DNA of 64,000 bases from Nageia nagi (lineage: Eukaryota > Pinophyta), in NCBI GenBank assembly GCA_050084985.1, contig JBITNC010000002.1, positions 5,828,001 to 5,892,000 on the forward strand. Reading direction: 5' to 3'. The position numbers were made by a program, and so were the translations under genes. The notes beneath the pieces were generated by a model. That model did no database searches. It worked only from the letters and a program-made list of their open reading frames with translations, and was not told the DNA's origin. Positions 48,183-59,699 of the stretch are shown in pieces; positions within the stretch are counted from its first letter, which is position 1; every line of letters begins with the position of its first letter.

Positions 48183-48358
48183 ACATCTAAGAAGAGTTTG
48201 ATCAAAAAATTTCTATATAAATGATCATATATCATGATAAATTTAAGGGCATGCAATCTGAATCTCCTTCTTTGAAATCTATTTAGAGCTTCATGGCACT
48301 TGCCAGTTTGAAAATAAACCATGATTTGCTTAATCCAATCACTTTCATGATCAAGTTG

Positions 48359-48544
48359 CTACTCATCCTCCATAAAAGCGATCATATGTGAAGCTTTAGC
48401 CATATTTTCATAGAGAGTTCTACCTCTGATTAGCTTGGTTGGCTTAATCTCTATGTCATATTCCATTACCTTAATGATCCAATAAGCTTTTTCTTCATCT
48501 AGGTCTCCTTGTATGATATAATTTCTTACATTAAGATGAATAGT
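48359..48544 (-). pseudogene. G3 RNase H, C-terminal part
   Basis: Reads YIIQGDLDEEKAYWIIKVME, then YDIEIKPTKLIRGR. It continues the RNase H interrupted at 56687 by the gag-only element. Confidence 0.75.
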
Positions 48545-49440
48545 TGTTAACACATAAAAATGAATTTATGTTTTTAAATCAATAAATTAATGAAAACATG
48601 CTTGGTCTAAATATATGCCTTGAATGTCTTAAAGTGATAATATCAATGTTTGTCTTAAATGTGAATTTTTATAATGATTATCTTGAATATTGCATGGATT
48701 ACCTTGAATATTGCATGGATTATCCTGAATATTGCATGAATTATCTTGAATATTGCATGAATTATCTTGTTTATTGGTGTGTTTATCTTGAATGTTGTGA
48801 ATTAGCCTTGTTTATGTAGATGCATGCCGACCCATGGGTTGTATTATCTATTATCTATATAAATAAGGGATCTAATAGTAAGTCCACATATCAAGGATAC
48901 ACACGATCCCGCGTATGGTCTTGTAGTGGCAACCCCTTAAGGTATCTCTTGGTACCGCCTACAAGGCTGTGGTTTGTGTACTTCCTTTCGCGAGCTATCC
49001 TGACATCCACGATCTATTCTGATATCACACTGCTATCTGAAACATCCGTATTGAAGTTCTGGACTTGATCGAGAGGTCAAAAACCATCAAACGAAGGCCG
49101 TCAGCGCTCCTTTATGAACCAAAGAACACCGTCGATGCTCTAATATCTCTGAAACGGACCACCCGCGGTCCTCTTTTTGCATCTTCACAGGTCACTACGT
49201 TTTTGGAAGGGCAGTTCATCATCAGTACATTGCCAACATCTTCATCTTTCGTTGTCAGGTACGCTTCGTGAGGTAAGTATACAAATTACAGTCTTGTTCG
49301 GTACAATTACATTTCTAAATTGGTTATCTTGTTCATTGCTATTGAGAATAAATTGCTATCCGTAGCTTAAATACAGATATATTGAGTTTGTAGATATTTA
49401 CCTATTTATTTATTTGCACGCTCAATTTTATTTGTAAACA
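48545..49440 (+). repeat. Gag-only element 5' LTR
   Basis: TGTTAACACA to TTGTAAACA. It contains five 21-bp repeats of gattatcttgaatattgcat type (48676-48780), a TATA box TATATAAATA (48856-48865), and copies of the quasi-palindromic motif (49096-49110, 49124-49140, 49156-49171). Confidence 0.96.
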
Positions 49441-49442
49441 TT

Positions 49443-49462
49443 TGGTGAACCCGACGTGAAAC
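49443..49462 (+). other. Gag-only element primer-binding site
   Basis: TGGTGAACCCGACGTGAAAC, 2 nt after the LTR; the first 10 bases equal the G2 primer site. tRNA not identified. Confidence 0.8.
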
Positions 49463-51499
49463 ATGCTTGCTAATTTGAAAATGAACAAAGATATAGATGA
49501 ATTTTCAGATTATGCTTCATCAGTTCAATCATCACCTAAGAGGAAAAGAAAAACATGGAAAGGAACAGAGCCAACTAGGAAAAGTGCTAGACTAAATAAA
49601 GAAAGTGCTCCTTGGATTATTAAAGATAAACTTCCGGATGAGGAATCCTATCATGGTGATTCCGAAGACAACGATAGTTCTGATGGTGAAACCCTAGAAA
49701 ATATCAGCCAAATGTTCAAAAAGGAGTTGTCAATAACCCTATACCGACCTAATAGATTCAATAGCTGGAACCTTACCGAAGAAAAACTTAGGTTAGTGCA
49801 ACAGTTTATGAAAGATTTTGGGATGTTCTACAAATTTGCCACAGACACTAGCACGACATACTCTTTTCACTACCTATGGAAATTCAAAACTACAAATAAT
49901 CTCACATCAATCATTAGAGCATCTTTTATCAAACCAGCTATGACTATTATAGAAGATCATGAGAAATTTTATGTGCCATGCTTTAACTAACAAATTTCCA
50001 CTCCTAGGGATATTAAAACAAATATGTGTGAATCTATGTCATCTCTAACCCTTGTTGAATATGTTAGAAATCATGAGGCAATAATGCAGGAAGAAATGAA
50101 TAATGAGTATTCATATGAAGAGGAAGTGGTACATTTTGATGAAGAATCAGATGATGAGTTAGAGACAGAGCCCGAAATGGACCCTGTAGCACAGAGACTG
50201 GTTGATGCTTACCCCTATTGGTCAGATCGAGAAAAAGAGATTAAAGAAGTCGAAGTAAGAAGGGTCATTAGCACGGGATCTTATCAGAAATCGCAATCAT
50301 GTATAAAAGAGATCATCATGAGAGAATTAGAGATGCAGCTAGTACAGGAATGGAGGGAACAGAATTTAAGATTCACCCCAGGACCATCGGACCATGAGAA
50401 AGAAGAAGAGATAGAAGGGTGTAAAACCCCAGAAGAGAAGTCGGATCAGGATGACACAGAAAAACAAAGGCAAAAAGAGATAGCAGAACAAAGAATGGCA
50501 CAGCTTCAAGCAATGGTCGAGCAGCTTAAAAATTTAACATTGTTACATGACGAAAAAGCAAATAAATATTTAACAGAAAATCATCCCCTTTGCGCAAGAA
50601 TCAGAAGAAGAACATGGGAAGGTGAAGACATCGAATTCAGCAAGTATGAAGGTATAAGTGATCCAAGGATGCACATCACGATTTTCGAGGAGGTAGCTTG
50701 TAGTCACCTTCATGATGAGGATATGTTGGCTAGGTTATTTTAGCTCAGTCTAGGAGAAGAAGCTTCAGAATGGTTTTATGACTTAAAGGACCAAAGTATT
50801 ACCAGCTATAGACAGTTAAAACAAGAATTCTTGGATAGGTATCAGCACAGCATAAAGAAAAAACCTACCATCATGGATTTGGCTAAAATGAGACAAGGGA
50901 AGAACCAATCATTTGAAGAGTTTGTGGCAGCTTGGAAGAAAGTGGCAACATACATAGAGTTAAGTGAAAAGGAGTTGAAGCAGATGCTGATAAAGTCACT
51001 AAGGGATGAGGTGATGCTTGAATTTTTCAATTATCTAGAACAACCCCTTGCAGAAATGATCTTATCCATGATCCGAAAAGAGAGACACTTGATGAAAATT
51101 GGTTTATGGGGGCATAAGAAAGATGAAAAATCGATACCAACCAAATTGATAGCTACAGTTGCAGCAACCAAAGAGTCGCAAAGACCCACCAAACAAAGGA
51201 CCCCTAGAGCATATACTAAAGTTACTGAAGATCATGATGAGTTGTTACAGTCATTGGTGCAAAGAGGTTTGATCCAGTTACCACCGATGAATCAAAGAAA
51301 TACAAGAACTACAGGAGGATTTTGCAGATATCACGGGGGTCATGGCCATAAAACATGTGAATGTCAAAAATTCAGAGATATTATTCAGGATTTAGTAGAT
51401 AAGAAGGCTATCTCATTCAACAAACCAGAAGAAAAGAACAAGGCTCCAGTACACACAGATAACGAAAAGTTGGGGATATATAAGAACCCAATGCCGTAA
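49463..51499 (+). pseudogene. Gag of the gag-only element
   Basis: A single frame of 679 codons from ATG 49463, broken only by TAA at 49988 and TAG at 50741. The N-terminal third is basic then acidic (KRKRKTWKG, later EEVVHFDEESDDELE). Residues about 385-560 are a retrotransposon gag domain (FSKYEGISDPRMHIT, SEWFYDLKDQSITSYRQL, QSFEEFVAAWKKVATYI). A C-terminal knuckle reads CRYHGGHGHKTCEC, close to the form of Tat gags. Few breaks and a long frame suggest recent selection or youth. Confidence 0.93.
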
Positions 51500-52020
51500 C
51501 ATAGTACCGGAATACTATTTGCCCAGGGGCACACGACAAAGGGAATCAAAATATCAGAAAGACAGTTAGAGGGACGATAGAATGAGGCTAGTACCAGTGG
51601 GAGCTCTAGGCTCTCTGGGGGTATCATTTGGTAGATCAGTATAAAAAAAAAAAAAAAACACAAAAAGAGAGAGAGAAGCTAACAGTCAGTAACGGACATC
51701 ATGGTCAAGAGATTGGGGGGCTTCATGATGTCATAACAGGAGCGTCGATGTTGGATTTCGTGTTAATAGCACCACCGACGACCCTCTTTTAGTGGAAAAT
51801 AAGAGAAAGTCAAAATCTTCCAATTCCCCCCCGCAGTGTGAGAAGTCAAAATTTCAGGTTGTGTCGTTGGCGTTCGTTTTCAGGAATCACGGAACATCAA
51901 TTTCATTCATCATAAGCACATGTACAAGAGCAAATCAGGTACCAAAATTTGTGTTTCATATATATATCATGATCAAAATTTTTATTTACAATACAACTGG
52001 ATGAGATCACATAGAATGAC

Positions 52021-54296
52021 CTAGAATCTCCTACTAGAGCCCCCTCCCCTTACACTAGAGCTAGTAGCCCTGCTAGATGTGCCACCCCCGCACCATGCCT
52101 TGTACTTCTCTACGTGTGCCTTCTCCTCACCGATCTGTCTCTCGGACTGGCGAAGCTGCTCGTAGAGGGCTTTGATCTCTTTGTTGGCTGCCTGTAGGTC
52201 CTGATAGATGCCAGTATAATCCCCTCCTCCGAATCGTAGATGACCCTGTAGCTCTCTAATCTCCTCATCCTTCTGATCGATTTGACCACGTAGCCTAGCC
52301 ATCTCGACCTCAGGATCCTGGTCATCTGTGACATAGCATAGATATATCATGTTAGTCTTTTGCATATCATGAAAAAATAGAAAATCAAAGGAAAGCAAAA
52401 GAGAAAATAAGTTACCGTCATTATCCTCATCATAGTCTTCCTCATCCACATCTGTATCCGTCTCATACTTAGGTTCATACTCATCTTGGTCTGGATCGGT
52501 CTCCTCACTGTCATCATGACCTGCATCTAGAGATGTGTCGCAGGCATATGTCGGGCTACTCTCTCCTCCCCACCCTCCCACCGTGAAGGGAGCGTCCCAT
52601 CCGGTCTCTATGTCCCCTGTGTCTTCATCCTCTCCCGCATCGTCACCCGAGTCGGCATCATGAATACCTATGTGATGAGGACGATGTTCCCTCCACCAGT
52701 CTAGGTAGTCCTCCATATGGTTAGGTCCATCTATGTCATCATCGGCCCCATAGTCGGAGTTCTCGCTAGGGGACTCCCAATCTGAGTCCCAGTCAGGTAC
52801 TGGCTCGTAGTCCTCTGGGAGGTGCCTGCTGCGGTAGTAGCGCACCACTATCCTACAGTCACCCGGTATACCCTGCTGGAGGTCAAACTAATGGAGTACC
52901 CGCTCTGGCCTGTATGGCTCCACCAATGCCCTACGTGCCTGTATGTATGTAGGGTGTCTCACCCATGCCATCTCCTGTATGTCCTCCTCCCACTTTGGTA
53001 CACCTCCCCGATAGGGACGCCAGTATATCTGCGCCTCCCGCAATAGGTCAAACCGTACCTACCATCCCTTTAGGTCTATGTTAGGAAAGCCTAGTCCCTC
53101 TGTCGTTGCCCACCATTGCCAGGTGGGTACATCATCTGGCTGGTCTAGGGGCAACATCGTCGGTCTAGAAACGATGATGTGGTCGTATGCCCACACCTGC
53201 AGTATCATAGAATGAGCTACCTATCTCCCCCTCTCTCCACCTCTGCGAAGCCATGGAGGTCATGATAGAGTTGTGCCAGTATTGCGGGGCACCATGCATA
53301 CCGCTATCTGTGTGTTACCATGTCCTGTATGATAGGAACCATGCCCACAGGGAAGGTCTCACTAATCTTGTCCGGGTAGACAATGGCATCCAGAAGGCAG
53401 GCAATGAGGAGCCTCATCCGTAGGTCACCCCGTGCTGGAGGATACTCTGGCACATGTCTCACTAGGAACACACCCCTCTTCCTGTGATTTACTTCATCCG
53501 ACCCCGTCAGCCATGTAGCCCATACCTCTGCCTGTTCTAGGCTGGGAACAGGAACCATGTTCACTAGCCTCCCCCTAATAGGAAGTCTAGTGATCCTGTA
53601 GATGTCCTCTAGTGTCACTGTGTTCTCACCATTCAGAAGGTGAAAGGTGTTGGAGTTTGGATCCCACCTTTCCATCAAGGCTGTCAGCATACTGCGATCA
53701 TGAAACACATAATTAGCAAACGCTAGGTAGCTGAAGGAAATGTCCTCCAGAATACTCCGAGCCTCATCAGTTTGTGGCCATTGTTGGGCAGTGGTAAAAG
53801 CGGCACTCTTACCAGATGGTCGCATAAGGTACGAATGATTCTGCAAGAAAAGAATGATAGAAAGCAAGTTAGTATCAGATATGAAACAAAAATAGCAAAA
53901 AAAATAGTACGGGTAAAGAGGACTGCCCACGATCTAAACTAGGTAAAAAGGACCGCCCACGGTCCAAACTAGGGCAGAAAGGACCGCCAGCGATCCTGTT
54001 TCCTTACACAGAGGTCAACAAATTTCGAGGTACAAGTTCGTACGGATGAGTGTGGTACAGCCATGATACCAGAAATTCAAAAAACTGAATGAAAAGGTAA
54101 AAATGATGGGCTGAGGTATTCAACAGGTAAACCCTAGGGGCAACTTGGAAAATCAGTATGCGAGCAGCTAAAATCTGAAGATAAGCAAAAACATAGCAAG
54201 GAAAAGGTAAGAGATGCAATGTACCTGATGACCGGTAGGAGAATCGGCCACCAAGGTAGCTCTGTGTCCATCCCGGCGTGTGATTGGCAGGGCCAT
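52021..54296 (-). pseudogene. Plant mobile domain (PMD) gene, antisense in the element
   Basis: Three exons are proposed. Exon 1 (54296-54225, MALPITRRDGHRATL...) ends CAG before GTACATT. Exon 2 (53840-52416) starts after TTCTTGCAG and ends before GTAACTT. Exon 3 (52325-52021) starts after GTCACAG. The intron at 52326-52415 is 90 bp. Exon 2 holds the PMD: LMERWDPNSNTFHLLNGENT, LEDIYRITRLPIRG, then VWAYDHI and ERVLH.FDLQQGIP. An acidic stretch follows, then a coiled coil in exon 3 (RLRGQIDQKDEEIRELQGH). Stops after MVTHR, IDLKGW and RVLH, and a frameshift near 53220, make it inactive now. PMD proteins of the MAIN/MAIL type act in the nucleus in silencing and genome stability; any role here is unknown. 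Confidence 0.85.
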
Positions 54297-54768
54297 AGTG
54301 TACAGCACAGCAGCACAGGAAATATCACCTAGTGACAGCGATAAAATCACTAACTAGATCTCTCCGACTCAGTCTCCCAAGCTCTAAGATACTCTCAGCT
54401 CTGAAAATGACAATGTGACCAAATGAGGAAGGGTGGGGCCCCTTCTATAGAAATATTAGGGCACACACTTCAAGATAGTTTCGATTTGAGCGTTCAGTGG
54501 GAATGGGCAGGTAACCAAATATCAATTTGGAATCCAGGGGCGATTCTCAGGGGCCTAATCTTCATGGTTTTTGATGAATCCTCAAGAAAAGGACCACCTG
54601 CGGTCTTAGTGGAAGACCGCCTGCATTCTAAATCTTCCAGAAAGGACCACTCGCATTCCTTTTTCAAGTAAATCAGCTCATCCAAGTATCACAGGTACAT
54701 CACAGGTGCTTGATCAATGTTATATCCAGGAGAATATTGCTTTGAATTTCATGTTTGCAGGGCTGTAT

Positions 54769-55300
54769 TATCAGCTTATCATGCCTCTTGGTGGAGTTTT
54801 AGCTCCCATTATCAGCTTATCATGCCTCTTGGCAGAGTTTCAGCTCCCGTTATCAGCTTATCATGCCTCTTGGTAGAGTTTCAGCTCCACTTATCAGCTT
54901 ATCATTTGTCTTACGGAGTTCGGTTCTTATGCAACTGCAGCATACCTCTTGGTGCGAAGTCTCAGCTTCCATTGCAGTTGTGTGGAACTTAGCTCTCCCC
55001 TATCAGCTTATCATGCCTCTTGGCAGAGTTTCAGCTCCACTTATCAGTTTATCATTTGTCTTGCGGAGTTCAGTTCTTATGCAACTGCAGCATACCTCTT
55101 GGTGCGAAGTCTCAGCTTCCATTGTAGTTGTGTGGAACTTAGCTCTCCCCTATCAGCTTATCATGCCTCTTGGCGGAGTTTCAACTCCACTTATCAGCTT
55201 ATCATTTGTCTTGCGGAGTTCGGTTCTTATGCAACTACAGCATACCTCTTGGTGCGAAGTCTCAGCTTCCATTGCAGTTGTGTAGAACTTAGCTCTCCCC
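54769..55300 (+). repeat. Tandem repeat array with 41-bp and 150-bp units
   Basis: Two 41-bp units (54769-54850) beginning tatcagcttatcatgcctct are followed by three 150-bp units (54851, 55001, 55151), each made of one such unit plus a 109-bp extension. It lies between the PMD gene's 5' side and the polypurine tract. Confidence 0.93.
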
Positions 55301-55505
55301 TGTGTGTGGTCATGTGTGGTCATATGTGGTCATGTGTGGTCATGTGTGTTGTCATGTCTTATCTTGTGATGTGGTCTTGTCAAGTTGTCGTCTGGTCGTC
55401 ATGTGTTGTCAAGTTGTCGTCAGGTCGTCATGTGTATTTAGGTCGTCTGTCAGGTCATCGTCATGTGTGTTGTCAGGTTTGTTGTCACGAGTCATCAGTG
55501 TTGCG
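55301..55505 (+). repeat. GT-rich low-complexity run
   Basis: Repeated gtcatgtgtg and gtcgtcatgtgttgtc strings, probably replication slippage products. No coding function is likely. Confidence 0.85.
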
Positions 55506-55775
55506 GCAAGGTTATCAGATTATTAGATATATCAGGCTATCACCTTCTATGGCATTCGTACATCAGAAGAAAGACGCAAGGGGCAAGCATGCCCAAGGTA
55601 ATATCGAAGGAAGTTTTCTCAACCCATATCTAGTACTAACAAGCTTTGTCATGATTTTTCTTGTATTTAGAATGATTAGTGTTTATCATTGCTTGTCAAA
55701 TTGTTTGCTATGATATTGTGTTTGTACTTTGAATGTAAAATCTCGACTCACCTCATGTTTCTTTCGATTTCACAT

Positions 55776-55790
55776 CCAAAGTGGGGCATC
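55776..55790 (+). other. Gag-only element polypurine tract
   Basis: ccaaagtggggcatc, directly before the 3' LTR at 55791. Confidence 0.8.
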
Positions 55791-56686
55791 TGTTAACACA
55801 TAAAAATGAATTTATGTTTTTAAATCAATAAATTAATGAAAACATGCTTGGTCTAAATATATGCCTTGAATGTCTTAAAGTGATAATATCAATGTTTGTC
55901 TTAAATGTGAATTTTTATAATGATTATCTTGAATATTGCATGGATTACCTTGAATATTGCATGGATTATCCTGAATATTGCATGAATTATCTTGAATATT
56001 GCATGAATTATCTTGTTTATTGGTGTGTTTATCTTGAATGTTGTGAATTAGCCTTGTTTATGTAGATGCATGCTGACCCATGGGTTGTATTATCTATTAT
56101 CTATATAAATAAGGGATCTAATAGTAAGTCCACATATCAAGGATACACACGATCCCGCGTATGGTCTTGTAGTGGCAACCCCTTAAGGTATCTCTTGGTA
56201 CCGCCTACAAGGCTATGGTTTGTGTACTTCCTTTCGCGAGCTATCCTGACATCCATGATCTATTATGATATCACACTGCTATCTGAGACATCCATATTGA
56301 AGTTCTGGACTTGATCGAGAGGTCAAAAACCATCAAACGAAGGTCGTCGGTGCTCCTTTATGAACCAAAGAACACCGTCGGTGCTCTAATATCTCTGAAA
56401 TGGACTGCCCGCGGTCCTCTTTTTGCATCTTCATAGGTCACTACATTTTTGGAAGGGTAGTTCATCATCAGTACATCGCCAACATCTTCATCTTTCGTTG
56501 TCAGGTACACTTCGTGAGGTAAGTATACAAATTACAGTCTTGTTTGGTACAATTACATTTCTGAATTGGTTATCTTGTTCATTGCTATTGAGAATAAATT
56601 GCTATCCGTAGCTTAAATATAGATATATTGAGTTTGTAGATATTTACCTATTTATTTATTTGCACGCTCAATTTTATTTGTAAACA
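55791..56686 (+). repeat. Gag-only element 3' LTR
   Basis: 896 bp, equal in length to the 5' LTR. TATA box at 56102-56111; motif copies at 56370-56386 and 56402-56417. Confidence 0.96.
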
Positions 56687-56691
56687 ATAGT

Positions 56692-57720
56692 ATATACAAA
56701 GACTTTACTATGGGAGACATAATGCTTGAATTTTTTAAGCTCCTTTATAATAGAAAACACTTGCTTTTCAATAAATGAGTACCTTTGCTGATGTTAATGT
56801 AGTGTCTGACTATGAAAGGCAATCAGGTGTTCTTCATTATTTTCATCTTTCTGTGTAAGAATTGCAGCAATGCTCCTATCTACTCCATGTGCATACATGA
56901 TGAAATCTTATGACATATCAAAATTTTTAAGCACAAGAGCTTTTGTTATAGCTTTTTTTATCTTTCTGAAGGTTACTTTTGCTTCATATGACCAGAAAAA
57001 TACATCTTTCTTTAGCATTGAAGTGATTGGAGATATAATTTCTAAAAAATTATTAATAATTTTTTTAACAAAATTGATCTGACCAAGGAATGACTATAAG
57101 GCTTTCTTATTAGAGGGGAGCCATAATGCTTCTATATCTTTTACTCTATCTGGATCAATTGCTAGTCCCTCTTTTGAGATAATGTGACCAAGTAACTTTC
57201 CTTGATTGACAATAAAAATTAACTTTTTTGGGTTGATTGAAATGCTAAATTTCATGTATATTTCAAAGATTGATCTTAGATGTTCCAGGTGATCACTTCT
57301 ACTTTTGGAGAAGATAGTGATATTATCTAGATAGATCAGTATAATCTTGTTTATTAGCTTGCCAAATACATTATCCATTGCTTTTTGAAAAGTAGCTCCT
57401 GCATTAGAAACACCAAATGGTATCCTTTGAAAAGCAAATGTCCCCCATTTAGTTATAAATGCTATTTTGAACTGATCTTCATACTTTACCCAAATTTGGT
57501 TAAATCTTGAGTAACCATCAATCATTGAAAAATAGCAAGTTTCGACCACTGTATGCAAAATCTGTTCCATTAGAGGGAGAGGATAATTATCTTTAAGGGA
57601 CACTTTATTCAAATTTCTAAAATCAACACAGAGTTTGATTTCTCCATTTTTCTTTCTAACAGGAACTAAATTTGCTATCCAAGAAGAATGCTTGATAGGA
57701 TAAATTATTTTTGAATCAAG
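56692..57720 (-). pseudogene. G3 reverse transcriptase and start of RNase H
   Basis: Frame 57094-57612 has NKVSLKDNYPLPLMEQIL, SMIDGYSRFNQIWV, FGVSNAGATFQKAMD and the active-site box IYLDNITIFSKS. There the second catalytic aspartate of YLDD is asparagine. Downstream, DVFFWSYEAKVTF and SFIEKQVFSIIKELKKFKHY (spread over shifted frames) begin RNase H, up to the insertion site at 56692. Confidence 0.9.
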
Positions 57721-57896
57721 GAGCTTGATTAACTCCTATTTCATAGCTTCTTCTATCTTTGGGTTAACAGATCTCTATTTTACCTATATGGTTTGGCCTT
57801 TAGTTCAAGCTCAATCGTATATTGGATGACATCTTTGTCATATATCTTAAGATCATCATAAATCCAGGCAATTACTTGGGAAAACTCATGATAAAT

Positions 57897-58655
57897 TTAA
57901 GATATAGCAACTTTTTCTGCATCAGAACACTCTGAACCAATTTTTATAAACTTTTCAAATTCTACCTCCAGCTTAATATGATTCTCCTTGAGAATGATCG
58001 AAGACTTAACCTTTAATACGTCTTCTGAATCAAACAATCTTTCAAAAGAGACCAATCCTTTTGGTATTACATTATTTCTAAGTTGAATAACATCTGATTT
58101 TTGAAAATAATTAGACATTTCTTGAGTACCAAAAGTGTGAGCCATTACTTCATCTACGAGGAAGTTCACAATATGCTCATTTGAGTCAAATACTTCCTAA
58201 AAGTTTGCAACATCAGGTACTGAAGGCCTACACTAAAATTTAACTCCAAGAGCTCCTCTTTTGTAATGAGCAGGGTTATAATGTGCCCCTCTTCCAGCAA
58301 GTGCATCAACTATTTGGTTATGCTTTCTAGGAATAGATACAAACTTGATAGCCAAAAATAACTCCAATAAATCCTACACTCTGTTCTTGTAGTTCTTTAG
58401 ATAGTGATATTTTATATTGATCTAAGTTTTAACTTGCTTGATGACCAACTCAGAATCACCATGGATAATTAGGCATTTGATGCCTATACTGATTACTTTA
58501 GATAACCTTAAACAAAGGGCTTCATGCTCAATAACATTATTTGTATAGGTCCATGTGAATCGGAAGGAGAATCTTTTAGTAGTCCCCTTGGGAGATTTGA
58601 AGACAACTCCAGCTCCACATCCATGTCTACATTGGGAACCATCAAAATACATCAT
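57897..58655 (-). pseudogene. G3 second RNase H (upstream of reverse transcriptase) and linker
   Basis: MMYFDGSQCRHGCGAGVVF, SFRFTWTYTNN, HEALCLRLSKV and HGDSELVIKQVKT at 58422-58655, then a readable VSIPRKHNQIVDALAGRG. This is an RNase H of the archaeal-like type found in Tat elements, but it lies before the reverse transcriptase. A linker continues to 57897. Stops follow KQVKT and elsewhere. Confidence 0.82.
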
Positions 58656-58694
58656 CCATACCTCATGTTCTTTATCAACAGTGATTGAAATTGG

Positions 58695-59660
58695 CTAAAT
58701 CTTCTTATATAGATAATAATTGCCTATGCCAACATTTATGACCTGATAATTTAGATCATTTGCTGATAGAACTTCAGTTGTCAATAATGATTCCTTTAGT
58801 ATGTCACTTTCAAATATCTTCACTAGTTGTGGATCATTCATACAATTTACTTCATTGATCCTCTTAAGATGGACAATTTTAGTGTCTTCATTCAAAATCT
58901 TCACCTATTTATTTTGGAAAGGAAGTAGAAGATGACTATAGTCTAATGCTAGGTACCCTTCCAATTTAGCAGTAAATTCTCTAAAAAGATATATTTCGAA
59001 TAGAGGTGGAAGATCAACTACAATAATGTCTTGGACAACATGAATATCAGAGAAGGCATTTAAGGTTATTTGAACACCTTTAACACTACTAACCAAATCA
59101 ACTGAGGAAGAATATAATTGAATGACATCGTCGATGCATCTTATAATGTACAACTTTATTTCATCTGCAACAACTTTAGGGATAATAGTTATTACAGCTC
59201 TGGTATGTATCATACAATTGTTCACTACCCAACCTTCTAGTCTCAGGGATAAATAGAAAGGTGAGAGTCTTGTTATACCTATTGGAGCTGGAGGGACAAC
59301 TTCAAACACAACATAAATAAGATTCTCTTTATTTTTCTTCTTTTTACTATTTCTTAACTTTAAAGTTTCTTGTAGAAGATCCAATTGACCAGGTATCTTT
59401 AATGCATCAAACATAGTCATCGTAGGAGGACTTTTCTTTAATTCTTCCATAATATTGTAGGGAGAATATGGAATGGACTTACTTAGTTCTACTTGTTGAT
59501 GTATTTTGAAATGTTGAGTAGCCTTTTCTTTATGCCAATTAGTGATGAAAGGATATCTCAATGTGTTGGGTCTTTCTTTTTTGGGGACTTCTTTTCTTAT
59601 TACAATAGGGTTTATTTCACTCGAGGCATTAGTACTCGAGTTTATCAAAATAGTACCCAA
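58695..59660 (-). pseudogene. G3 protease region
   Basis: Frame 58905-59660 contains the segment VVNNCMIHTRAVITIIPKVV, where the family motif is CMIDTGA; the catalytic aspartate and glycine are both changed. Downstream a conserved DIHVVQDIIVVDLPPLFEI segment continues to DYSHLLLPFQNK. Confidence 0.8.
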
Positions 59661-59699
59661 AACTTGATGATGTTGGTTTTTAAGTTGAGCTAAGGGAAC

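Larger units (their letters stand above)
48545..56686 (+). mobile_element. Gag-only LTR element carrying an antisense PMD gene
   Basis: 8,142 bp with two 896-bp LTRs (about 21 mismatches by eye, 2.3%) and ATAGT target duplications (48540-48544, 56687-56691). A primer site, gag and a polypurine tract are present, but no protease, reverse transcriptase, RNase H or integrase. It must have depended on another element's enzymes, like the published gag-only (TR-GAG) elements. On the opposite strand, 52021-54296 encodes a plant mobile domain gene. The 51500-52020 stretch holds an A-run (51642-51659) and short motifs, no gene. It resembles G2 in primer site and gag type. Confidence 0.95.

Noticed and set aside
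48598-49068. Frames repeated in both LTRs (DYLEYCM repeats)
   Set aside because: Translation of the 21-bp LTR minisatellite upstream of the TATA box; no support as a protein.
49988-49990. Gag stop read as the end of a short separate protein
   Set aside because: The same frame continues open on both sides to 51499, so it is a nonsense change within one gag.
54769-55300. CRISPR-like repeat array
   Set aside because: The repeats are directly tandem with no unique spacers, in a plant nuclear element.
54863-55713. Long plus-strand frames of 140 and 254 codons
   Set aside because: They are products of the 150-bp tandem repeat and GT-rich run; repeats without stops give long frames by chance.
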